This document shows positions 1-7,758 of a stretch of DNA of 64,000 nt, one piece after another. The stretch is from UBA3263 sp964554335 (GTDB lineage: Bacteria; Bacteroidota; Bacteroidia; Bacteroidales; Muribaculaceae): NCBI GenBank assembly GCA_964554335.1, contig CAZKOF010000004.1:11063-75062 (forward strand), given 5' to 3'. A program made the position numbers and the translations under genes. Position 1 is the first letter of the stretch, and every line of letters begins with the position of its first letter. The notes under the pieces are model-generated. The model did no database searches. It was not told the origin of the DNA and saw nothing but the letters and a program-made list of their open reading frames with translations.

Positions 1-319
1 GAAGGTCGGCGGCGCGTTCCACAGCCCGCTGATGGAGCCCGCACGCGCCGAACTCGCATCCGCCATCGAGGCCACGGAGTTCCGCACCCCGACCTGCCCC
101 ATTTATCAGAATGTCGACGCCAAGCCCCACACCGACCCCGCCGAAATCAAAGCAAACCTCGTTGCGCAGCTGACGGCCCCCGTGCGTTGGACCGCTACGG
201 TTCAGAACATGATCGCCGACGGCGCCACCGAGTTCATTGAATTCGGTCCCGGCAAAGTTCTTCAGGGCCTGGTAAGCAAAATCAGCCGCGAAGTTGCCGT
301 ATGCGGCTTCCAGGGTTAA
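1..319 (+). CDS. fabD: Malonyl-CoA:ACP transacylase, C-terminal part
   Basis: This is the C-terminal third of FabD, which moves malonyl groups from CoA to acyl carrier protein for fatty-acid synthesis in the cytoplasm. The gene begins before the window; the reading frame is open from base 2. The stretch VGGAFHSPLMEPA holds the family's conserved catalytic histidine (FHSP..M). The sequence then runs through the small ferredoxin-like subdomain to EFGPGKVLQGLVSKI, the standard FabD ending, and stops at 317-319. The next gene starts inside its last codons (19-nt overlap), so translation is probably coupled. Family assignment is firm; the start and most of the acyltransferase domain cannot be seen. 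Confidence 0.93.
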   Translation, partial: KVGGAFHSPLMEPARAELASAIEATEFRTPTCPIYQNVDAKPHTDPAEIKANLVAQLTAPVRWTATVQNMIADGATEFIEFGPGKVLQGLVSKISREVAVCGFQG

Positions 320-2307
320 TCAAACGTCTGCGACAGACCACGATGTGGTCTGCCCTCGTCAATCTCTTTTGGGTCTACCTTCTGATGGAGGTGACCCGTT
401 TGACGTTTTTAGCCGTCAACCACGGGGTCTTCCACCTGACGTGGCAGTCGTTTGCGCTCATCAGCCGCGGCGGCCTGTTGTTCGACACCTCGGCCATTCT
501 CTACGTCAACAGCCTATGGCTCGCTTTGGCGTTCTTTCCGCTGCATTATAAGGAGCGAGATGGCTTCCGCCGGTTTCAACACATTCTCTATGTTGCGACC
601 AACGCCATTGCACTCGGGGCCAACCTGTGTGACGCAGTCTTTTTCGGCTATCGCCAACATCGGTCAACCATGGCCCTATTCGATGAGTTTGGCCACGAAG
701 GCGCCTCCAACCTCTTGAAAATCATCTCGACCGAAGCACTCGCCCACTGGTATCTGGTTGTGCTCTTCATCGGGATGGTCTGGCTGCTCTGGCGTTTCTA
801 CCGTGGGACGGTAGAAACGCCAGAGCGCCCCGCAAGCGGGCCGCTATGGCGTTATTATTTGCGTCAGACCCTCTGCCTGGGCCTATGGGTAGCCATATTC
901 ATATGGGGAGTCAGAGGATGCACGTTCTCAGCCGTGACCCGCCCGATTTCAATCGGCTATGCCCAACGCTTCGCAACGGAACCCATCGACGTAGACCTCG
1001 TCTTGAATACCCCGTTTGCCATGCTCCGCACGATTGGCGGCTCGCCCGACCCGTCGCCTAAGTTCTATGCCACAGACGAAGCCCTGTCAGCGCAATATTC
1101 GCCAATACACGTTCCCTCCGACAGCATTGGCGGAGAGCTGCGCGGCCATAATGTCGTGATTCTCGTGCTCGAAAGCTTCGGCCGCGAATTCATCGGATCG
1201 CTCAATCCCGACCTCGACGGCGGAACGTATCGCGGCTACACGCCGTTTCTCGACTCGCTGCTTAGCCGCAGCGTCAGGTTCGAAGAGACGTATTCCAACA
1301 GTGGCTTCTCAATCGACGCCCTGCCGTCGCTGCTCGCGTCGACGCCGCGGATGAGGCGCCCGTTCGTCGTGTCGCCCTACTCGCTCAACCGCGTAACGGG
1401 ACTCGGGACGCTGCTTGACGCCGAAGGCTATCACACGGCGTTTTTCCACGGCGCCGACAATGAGTCGCTCGGTCTGCAGGCATTCGTGCGCCAGGCCGGA
1501 TTCAAGAACTACTACGGCATCGACGAATACGTCGACGACCCGCAGACCGCCGGCATGGATGATTTTGACGGCACATGGGGAATCTGGGACGGCCCCATGC
1601 TGCAATTCATGTGCCGCAAAATTTCTCAGATGCCCGAACCGTTCATTGCCGGGCTCTTCACTCTGTCGAGCCATCACCCCTTCGACGTGCCAAAGGAGCT
1701 GGAAAAGCAATTTCCCCCGGAAGGGAAACTTGAAATCTACCGCACCCTGCGCTACTCCGATGACGCTCTGCGACGGTTTTTCGACGCCGCAAAAAGCGAA
1801 CCCTGGTTCAAAAACACCCTCTTCGTCATCTCGGCCGACCACTGCTTCCTCCCGGCGTCGGAACACGCCGAGTATAACACCGAGTACGGCACGATGCGCA
1901 TCCCCATCGCGCTCTATGATCCCTCGGGGACACTCGTGCCGGGAGTGCGCCCCGGATGCATGCAGCAGATCGACGTGCTCCCGACGGTGCTGACGCTCCT
2001 GGGCTACGACAAGCCCTACTTCGCTTTCGGCAACGACGTGCTCAACATGCCCGCCGACTCTACCTGGGGATTCCGTTGGAACCACTTCCCGCAACTCGCC
2101 GACGGCAAGTGGGTCCTTCAGATGGAGTCTACCGAATGGAAACCGTTCGGGCTCTACGATGTCAGGACCGATCCGCTGCTCCAAAACAACCTTAAGGGGC
2201 GCTATCCGGAGGTCGAAGAACGTATGTCGGCGAAACTCAAAGCGATAGTCCAAACCTACATGGAGAGGGAAAGTAACAACGACGTGTGCATAAAAGTTGC
2301 CCGTTAA
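301..2307 (+). CDS. LtaS-like membrane sulfatase / phosphoglycerol transferase family protein
   Basis: A 668-residue inner-membrane protein. The first 220 residues or so form about five hydrophobic segments. The rest is an alkaline-phosphatase-superfamily sulfatase domain facing the periplasm. It starts near residue 280 (NVVILVLESFGREFIG), carries the nucleophile region SGFSIDALPSLLAS, and has the late metal site ISADHC. This is the LtaS/MdoB/OpgB architecture, whose members transfer phosphoglycerol or phosphoethanolamine to surface glycans or lipids. Bacteroidales have many such proteins and substrates are rarely known. The ATG at 301 overlaps the end of fabD by 19 nt. No terminator is visible after the stop. 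Confidence 0.85.
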   Translation: MRLPGLIKRLRQTTMWSALVNLFWVYLLMEVTRLTFLAVNHGVFHLTWQSFALISRGGLLFDTSAILYVNSLWLALAFFPLHYKERDGFRRFQHILYVATNAIALGANLCDAVFFGYRQHRSTMALFDEFGHEGASNLLKIISTEALAHWYLVVLFIGMVWLLWRFYRGTVETPERPASGPLWRYYLRQTLCLGLWVAIFIWGVRGCTFSAVTRPISIGYAQRFATEPIDVDLVLNTPFAMLRTIGGSPDPSPKFYATDEALSAQYSPIHVPSDSIGGELRGHNVVILVLESFGREFIGSLNPDLDGGTYRGYTPFLDSLLSRSVRFEETYSNSGFSIDALPSLLASTPRMRRPFVVSPYSLNRVTGLGTLLDAEGYHTAFFHGADNESLGLQAFVRQAGFKNYYGIDEYVDDPQTAGMDDFDGTWGIWDGPMLQFMCRKISQMPEPFIAGLFTLSSHHPFDVPKELEKQFPPEGKLEIYRTLRYSDDALRRFFDAAKSEPWFKNTLFVISADHCFLPASEHAEYNTEYGTMRIPIALYDPSGTLVPGVRPGCMQQIDVLPTVLTLLGYDKPYFAFGNDVLNMPADSTWGFRWNHFPQLADGKWVLQMESTEWKPFGLYDVRTDPLLQNNLKGRYPEVEERMSAKLKAIVQTYMERESNNDVCIKVAR

Positions 2308-2337
2308 AGTTAAACTGTGTTAAACTCCGCTTAAACG

Positions 2338-2368
2338 TTTGGAAATTCAATTTTAAGCCGTAACTTTG
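2338..2368 (+). promoter_or_regulatory. Bacteroidetes-type promoter of a candidate small RNA
   Basis: TTTG at 2338-2341 and TAACTTTG at 2361-2368 are separated by exactly 19 bp, matching the Bacteroidetes -33/-7 consensus. The expected start point is around 2372. A second copy of the same arrangement lies about 100 bp downstream. Confidence 0.7.
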
Positions 2369-2371
2369 CAG

Positions 2372-2447
2372 TGTGTGTTTTTCATAGTATTAGATTAAGA
2401 TAAAGGATACGAAGCGAGTCGTCGGGATGATGATTCGCTTTGTTTTT
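2372..2447 (+). ncRNA. Candidate small RNA ending in an intrinsic terminator
   Basis: A unit of about 76 nt lies between a strong promoter (2338-2368) and a hairpin followed by a U-run. The hairpin pairs 2412-2423 with 2429-2440 (12 bp with two G-U pairs, 5-nt loop) and is followed by TGTTTTTA. The unit has no convincing reading frame. It could be a trans-acting small RNA, or an abortive leader transcript of the downstream coiled-coil gene, whose own promoter begins inside the terminator tail. Family not recognised. Confidence 0.5.
2412..2447 (+). terminator. Intrinsic terminator of the candidate small RNA
   Basis: The arms AAGCGAGTCGTC and GATGATTCGCTT pair over 12 bp with two wobbles. They are followed by TGTTTTTA. 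The -33 element of the next promoter (2439-2442) overlaps the 3' arm. Confidence 0.65.
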
Positions 2448-2469
2448 ATACCTATTTTTTGTAACTTTG
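2439..2469 (+). promoter_or_regulatory. Promoter of the coiled-coil protein operon
   Basis: TTTG at 2439-2442, a 19-bp spacer, then TAACTTTG at 2462-2469. The predicted start near 2473 gives a leader of about 75 nt before the ATG at 2549. Confidence 0.7.
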
Positions 2470-2548
2470 CACCTTAGTATATAACCCGATAAGCTCATAA
2501 ACCCATAAAATTCGGTTCCCCCCTGTGGGGACCTGCTACCTCCAGAAA

Positions 2549-3520
2549 ATGGCCATTCCGAAATTCTTGCGAAATATGTTTGGCGGCGGCGAAAACAACG
2601 AAGTCGAGTTCGACGACATTGACCGTCCCACCCCATCGGCTCAGGCCGAGATTCAGGCAGCCAATCCGGCATCGGCGACGACCGACGAGGAACTGCCCAC
2701 AGAACTTCTCGACGCGATTCTCGGCGTCATAAACGCCCAACTGCCCCCGGTTGTGGTCCAATGTCTTGACCGCGAGGCCCAACGCCGCTTTCTGAACGCA
2801 GACCTCGGGCAGCCGCTGCGGGACTATGCCGAGGCAATGCGACGAAAAGCCGTCAGCGAACTGACGGGCGACCGCACGAAGATGCAGACCGAACTCGATG
2901 AGCTTCGCGCCGAGCGAAAAGAAGTTGCCGACAAACGCGAGGAGCAGAAAGCCGCCCTGCTCAGCGAGCAGCGCCAGCGCCGCGCCCTGAGCGAACGCAA
3001 CCGCGACCTCGAGGCCAAGGTTGACCAGCTCGACAGCGAAATCGAGCAACACAAGCTGACCATCGCCTCGCTGATGAACAAGATTAGAGTCGCCGAGGTC
3101 AATGAAGGAAACACCGAAGCTCTGCAGCAGGAATTAGACGACCTACGTTCGCAGCTCAAACAACGCGACGAGGCTCTGGCAGCCAAAGAGCAGGAAATAA
3201 CCACCCTGGCCGAAAAAATCGCCAACTACGAGAGTGCCGCCGCAGTCGATGCCGCATTGGAACAACGTCGCGAGGCCGCAGGCGAGAACGACGCCGAAGC
3301 GCCCGCACAACCGCGCAAAAGACGCGGACGCGCACGCCGCCAAGCGCACGTCTACGATCCCGATAACGACGCCTCGGCCGATATCGACAGCGTTGACTGG
3401 CTTCTTCCGGGAGGTGTTCCTATCGGCCACACCGGCCACGTCTCCGATCCCGACTTCGGATACCAACCCCCGAAACAGGCCCCGGAACCGGACCCTGACG
3501 CCCAACTGACACTCTTTTAA
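2549..3520 (+). CDS. Acidic coiled-coil protein with C-terminal clamp-binding motif
   Basis: A 323-residue soluble protein of unknown function. I start it at the ATG at 2549 rather than a GTG at 2525, because MAIPKFLRNMFGGG is a natural N-terminus. Residues of about 1-110 are acidic and Ala/Glu rich. Residues of about 110-240 are a long heptad-rich coiled coil (repeated ELRAERKEVADKREEQK-type runs, then LQQELDDLRSQLKQRDEALA). A short basic cluster, RKRRGRARRQ, follows, then an acidic, proline-rich tail ending exactly in QLTLF. That pentapeptide matches the beta-sliding-clamp-binding consensus (QLxLF, as in DNA polymerases II and V). DPP-IV follows after 5 nt, so the two are probably co-transcribed. 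A role at the replication fork is inference from the motif alone. Confidence 0.75.
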   Translation: MAIPKFLRNMFGGGENNEVEFDDIDRPTPSAQAEIQAANPASATTDEELPTELLDAILGVINAQLPPVVVQCLDREAQRRFLNADLGQPLRDYAEAMRRKAVSELTGDRTKMQTELDELRAERKEVADKREEQKAALLSEQRQRRALSERNRDLEAKVDQLDSEIEQHKLTIASLMNKIRVAEVNEGNTEALQQELDDLRSQLKQRDEALAAKEQEITTLAEKIANYESAAAVDAALEQRREAAGENDAEAPAQPRKRRGRARRQAHVYDPDNDASADIDSVDWLLPGGVPIGHTGHVSDPDFGYQPPKQAPEPDPDAQLTLF

Positions 3521-3525
3521 CTCCC

Positions 3526-5715
3526 ATGAACAAAATCATCGCCACATTAGCCATCGCTCTGCTCGGCGCATATACCTACGCAGCCACGCCTGTCGACGTC
3601 AACGCGCTGAGCGAATACGTATATCCCAACAACGGCACCGCGTCGGCCTCGCTCAACTTCATGCCCGACGGGCTCTCTTATCTGAAACTCAGCGCCGACG
3701 GCAAGTCTATCGGCCGCTATGACACCGCGTCCGGCAAACTGACCGAAACGGTTCTCGACGTCAACAAAACCCGCGGCGACATCAAACTCGACCGCATCAA
3801 CGGCTACTCGCTCAGCCCCGACGGCACACTGATTATCGTTTATCAGGAAAAAGAGCAGATTTATCGCCGTACATTCCGCGCCGCATACCATATATTCGAC
3901 ATCAAGCGCAACACCCTCAAACCGCTCTCGACCACCCACCCGATGCAACAAAGCCCGGTGGTCAGCCCCGATGCCCGCATGATTGCCTTCATGGCTGCCG
4001 ACAACAACATCTACATCCATAAGGTAGACTATGGCTCGGAGGTCGCCGTCACGACCGACGGCCGTCCCAATGCAATCATCAACGGTGTGCCCGACTGGAC
4101 CTATGAAGAGGAGTTCGCAACCTCGCGCTCAATGGAGTTCGCCCCCGACAATTCCGCGCTCTCATATCTGAAATATGACGAAACCGACGTGCCCGCATTC
4201 AGCTTCGCCCTCTATGAGGGAGCCTGTAATCCGATGACGCAATATGCGCTCTATCCGGGCACTTTCACTTATAAATATCCCGTTGCCGGCGAGCCCAACT
4301 CGCGCGTCTCACTCCATAGCTACGACGTCGAAACCCGCAAGACCAAAGACATCACCCTGCCGGCCGCCGATATCGAGTACATTCCACGCATTCATTACGG
4401 CCCGACAGCCGACAAGCTCATTGTTCTGACCCTCAATCGCGAGCAGAACCGGCTTGACTTCTACTCCGTCAACCCGCGGAGCACAGTCTCGACCCTCATC
4501 CATCAGGAAAAAAGCTCCGCATGGATAACTCCCGACTGCTACCAGAGCGTTGCCTACGAGCCGGCCTCGATGGTGATTTTCAGCAACCGCACCGGCTGGA
4601 GTCATCTTTATCGCCTCGACTATAACGGCAACGACCTCGGGGAACTGACTTCGGGAGAATATGACGTCACCGCTTTCTACGGCACCGCCCCCGACGGCTC
4701 ATATTACTACCAAAGCGCCGAAAACGGCCCCATAAACCGCGTAATTGCGAAGGTTGAGGGCAAAAAACGCACAAAGAAGCTCGTCAGCCCCGCAGCCGGC
4801 TGGGCATCGGCGACGTTTGCCCCTGCAACCAACTACTACGTCATCAATCACTCGACGGCAACAACCCCGCCGGTCTACACACTCGTTGCCTCGGATAAAG
4901 ACAAGAGCGTGCGCACCCTCGAAGACAATGCCGAGGCTGCCTCACGCTTCGCCTCCGCTCCCAAGCGCGAATTTTTCACCATGCAGGCCGACGGCGTCGA
5001 ACTCAACGGCTACATGGTCAAGCCCGCCGACTTCAACCCCTCGAAAAAATACCCCTGCATCATCAACCAATATAGCGGTCCCGGCTCACAGGAGGTCAGG
5101 AACGCCTGGCAGATTGACTGGCCCCAATACTTCGCGCAGCAGGGATATGTAATAGCCTGCGTCGACGGAAAGGGCACCGGCGCCCGCGGCCGCGAATTCG
5201 AGCAGTGTGTCTACAAAAACCTCGGCTACTTCGAGACCCGAAGCCAAAACGCCCTGCTCTCACACCTGCAGTCACTACCCTACATCGATGCTCGCCGCGT
5301 CGGCATCTATGGCTGGAGCTTCGGCGGCTATGAAGCGCTCATGGCCGCATCGAGCGGCGCCCCGTATGCCGCGGCGGTTGCCGTGGCCCCCGTGACCTCA
5401 TGGCGCTACTACGACACCATCTACGCCGAGCGCTACATGTCGACCCCCCGGGCAAACCCCGAGGGCTACGAATCATCCGCACCGCTCTCGCGCGCAGGCC
5501 GCCTGACCTGCCCTCTGCTGATGATAAGCGGCACGGCTGACGACAACGTGCACATGAGCAACACAATGGAGTTCTCAGCCCGCATGATCGACCTCAACCG
5601 TTGGCCTCAGATGCTCCTCTTCCCCAACATGAACCACTCAATCAACGGATGCAACACCCGCGCCGTGGTCTTCTCGCGGATGCTGCAATTCTTCAACGAA
5701 GAACTTGCAAAATAA
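3526..5715 (+). CDS. Dipeptidyl peptidase IV, S9B family serine peptidase
   Basis: A 729-residue exported prolyl dipeptidyl peptidase that removes X-Pro (or X-Ala) dipeptides from peptide N-termini in the periplasm, as in asaccharolytic and gut Bacteroidales. A signal peptide covers residues 1-20 (cleavage after TYA). An eight-blade propeller of roughly 450 residues carries the DPP-IV double-Glu motif DWTYEEEF, which anchors the substrate amino terminus. The alpha/beta hydrolase domain has the nucleophile GWSFGGYE (Ser 598), the Asp in GTADDNVH and the His in NMNHSIN, so the triad is complete. Length is normal for the family. The gene overlaps miaA by 11 nt. Confidence 0.93.
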   Translation: MNKIIATLAIALLGAYTYAATPVDVNALSEYVYPNNGTASASLNFMPDGLSYLKLSADGKSIGRYDTASGKLTETVLDVNKTRGDIKLDRINGYSLSPDGTLIIVYQEKEQIYRRTFRAAYHIFDIKRNTLKPLSTTHPMQQSPVVSPDARMIAFMAADNNIYIHKVDYGSEVAVTTDGRPNAIINGVPDWTYEEEFATSRSMEFAPDNSALSYLKYDETDVPAFSFALYEGACNPMTQYALYPGTFTYKYPVAGEPNSRVSLHSYDVETRKTKDITLPAADIEYIPRIHYGPTADKLIVLTLNREQNRLDFYSVNPRSTVSTLIHQEKSSAWITPDCYQSVAYEPASMVIFSNRTGWSHLYRLDYNGNDLGELTSGEYDVTAFYGTAPDGSYYYQSAENGPINRVIAKVEGKKRTKKLVSPAAGWASATFAPATNYYVINHSTATTPPVYTLVASDKDKSVRTLEDNAEAASRFASAPKREFFTMQADGVELNGYMVKPADFNPSKKYPCIINQYSGPGSQEVRNAWQIDWPQYFAQQGYVIACVDGKGTGARGREFEQCVYKNLGYFETRSQNALLSHLQSLPYIDARRVGIYGWSFGGYEALMAASSGAPYAAAVAVAPVTSWRYYDTIYAERYMSTPRANPEGYESSAPLSRAGRLTCPLLMISGTADDNVHMSNTMEFSARMIDLNRWPQMLLFPNMNHSINGCNTRAVVFSRMLQFFNEELAK

Positions 5716-6610
5716 ACCGCTGATAGTCATTACCGGGCCGACGGCGTGCGGAAAAACGCGCCGGGCTGTGGAGCTCGCCGGCGCTCTCGGCAACGCTGAG
5801 ATTGTCAGCGCCGACTCGCGTCAGGTTTACCGCGGCATGGACCTCGGGACCGGCAAAGACATCGAGGAATACGGCTCCACGCCATACCATCTGATCGACA
5901 TCGCCCCGGCCGGCTCAAAATATAACCTTTATGAGTATCTGCGCGATGCCAACGCGGCAATCGACAACATCGAAAGCCGCGGCGCGCGCCCGATAGTCTG
6001 TGGCGGCACGGGGCTCTACGTCGAGTCGCTCATCAACGGCCTGCGCCTCCCCGAAGTTCCCGAAAACCCCGAACTGCGCACGTCCCTGCGCAGCCGATCG
6101 CTCGAGGAACTGACCGAGATGCTCGCAGCGATGAAGACGCTCCATAATACCACCGACGTCGACACCTGCGCCCGCGCAATCCGCGCCATCGAAATTCAGA
6201 GCTACTATGCCGCCAACCCCGAAGCCGCAGCCCAAGCCCTGCCGCAGCCGCGTCAGGCCGTAATCATTGCCCTCAACATCGACCGTGACGAGCGCCGCGC
6301 ACGCATCTCAGAGCGGCTCCGTCGCCGCCTCGACCTCGGCATGGTCAACGAAGTACGCAGCCTCCTCGACTCCGGCATCGCCCCCGACGACCTCATCTAC
6401 TATGGCCTGGAATATAAATTCCTGACCCTCCACGTAACCGGACGCATGAGCTATGACGAAATGGTTGCAGGACTCGAAACGGCTATTCATCAATTTGCAA
6501 AACGCCAGATGACCTGGTTCCGCGGAATGGAACGCCGCGGCCACCGCATCCATTGGATTGAACACGACGATCCCGAATTCCTGACGAAAGTATTGAACAT
6601 CATAGAATGA
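5705..6610 (+). CDS. miaA: tRNA dimethylallyltransferase
   Basis: MiaA adds a dimethylallyl group to N6 of A37 in tRNAs that read U-starting codons. The protein has 301 residues. It opens with the P-loop VITGPTACGKT and the SADSRQVYRGMDLGTGK catalytic/substrate segment, then has GGTGLYVESLINGL. Near the C-terminus, FAKRQMTWFRG is the tRNA-contacting motif. The start is a TTG at 5705 overlapping the end of the peptidase gene; no closer ATG keeps the P-loop spacing normal. It ends in an ATGA overlap with the DUF4421 gene. Confidence 0.95.
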   Translation: MQNKPLIVITGPTACGKTRRAVELAGALGNAEIVSADSRQVYRGMDLGTGKDIEEYGSTPYHLIDIAPAGSKYNLYEYLRDANAAIDNIESRGARPIVCGGTGLYVESLINGLRLPEVPENPELRTSLRSRSLEELTEMLAAMKTLHNTTDVDTCARAIRAIEIQSYYAANPEAAAQALPQPRQAVIIALNIDRDERRARISERLRRRLDLGMVNEVRSLLDSGIAPDDLIYYGLEYKFLTLHVTGRMSYDEMVAGLETAIHQFAKRQMTWFRGMERRGHRIHWIEHDDPEFLTKVLNIIE

Positions 6611-7758
6611 AAAAATTATTATCGCTGATAATTTTATTCATGACCATCTCAGTCGGCATACGCGCCGACAACATTGAGCCCGGCCCGGACATCGACGACG
6701 GACACAACGTCGCCGCGGTCGACACGACCGCTCTTCCCGGCAACTGGTTTCAACAACTGCTGAAAGCCAACTTCAATATCAATGACCCGCGCATCCGCTA
6801 TCCCCGCTTCATGAACTTCTGCCGCAAGGTCTATAACTGGGGCGACGAAACCTTCAACCGCTACGACACCGCCTACGTTGTCGGCACCGGAAAGAACTGG
6901 AAGCTGCTGCTCGACTCAACCAACGAGACACAACGCTACGGCTACCTCTTCGACATCCAGCAGGAGAACAAACACGACATCGTCAGCATCCGCAGCAACC
7001 TCGCCTACAACCTCGGCGTCAGACTCTGCTTCATGGCCGTCAGCATCGGCTACACATGGAACATCAACGAACTCATCGGCCACAATAACGCCCCGCGCTC
7101 AACCTTCAACTTCACATTCACCTGCGCGCGCTTTTCGGCCGAGATAATGTCGCAACAAACCCACGGCAACACCTACATTGACCGCTTCGGCAGATACAAC
7201 AACGGTCGGTCTATCCACATCGACCTCGACAACACCAGTCACAAGTCGTTCATGTTTAACGCTTTCTACTTTTTCAATCACCGCAAATACTCACAGGCCG
7301 CAGCCTATAGCTTCTCGAAATATCAGAAACGCAGCGCCGGCAGCTGGCTCGTCGGAGCGCGCTACAATCAGCAACTGCTGACAATAGATTTCACAAATCT
7401 GCCCGCCGACGTACTTGCCTACAAGCCCGTCAACATGCCTCTGCTCAACCAATATAACTACCACGACTTCTGCCTGCAGGGCGGCTACGCCCACAACTTC
7501 GTGTTCCCCCATAACTGGGTGCTGAACATCATCCTGCTCCCGAGCATCGGTTACAGACGCTCGCTCATCAGTGGCAAAAAGTCGGCATCAGAAATGGTTG
7601 CCACCAACCTCGACGGACGCATCAGCCTGGTCTACAACCATCGCGCCCTCTTCCTGAACTTCCAGGCGCGCGGAACCGGAAACTTGCTCTTCAACAACGA
7701 CTACTCATTCCTGATGGCCTCGGCATTCTTCTCCATCAAAACCGGCGTCCGCTTCTGA
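6607..7758 (+). CDS. DUF4421-like outer-membrane/periplasmic protein
   Basis: A 383-residue exported protein. The signal peptide (MKKLLSLIILFMTISVGIRA) is followed by a mature part rich in aromatic residues and alternating beta-strands, ending in FFSIKTGVRF. An aromatic or Phe/Arg C-terminus is typical of outer-membrane barrels. The segment KVYNWGDETFNRYDTAYV and the later NLGVRLCFMAVSIGYTW fit the Bacteroidales family DUF4421. That assignment is from memory of the family pattern and the function is unknown. The start overlaps miaA by 4 nt. The last 23 nt overlap, tail to tail, the end of the YgiQ gene on the other strand. Confidence 0.75.
   Translation: MKKLLSLIILFMTISVGIRADNIEPGPDIDDGHNVAAVDTTALPGNWFQQLLKANFNINDPRIRYPRFMNFCRKVYNWGDETFNRYDTAYVVGTGKNWKLLLDSTNETQRYGYLFDIQQENKHDIVSIRSNLAYNLGVRLCFMAVSIGYTWNINELIGHNNAPRSTFNFTFTCARFSAEIMSQQTHGNTYIDRFGRYNNGRSIHIDLDNTSHKSFMFNAFYFFNHRKYSQAAAYSFSKYQKRSAGSWLVGARYNQQLLTIDFTNLPADVLAYKPVNMPLLNQYNYHDFCLQGGYAHNFVFPHNWVLNIILLPSIGYRRSLISGKKSASEMVATNLDGRISLVYNHRALFLNFQARGTGNLLFNNDYSFLMASAFFSIKTGVRF

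Noticed and set aside
1309..2253. 314-codon minus-strand frame inside the LtaS-like gene
   Set aside because: Opposite a conserved enzyme domain and without any recognisable motif.
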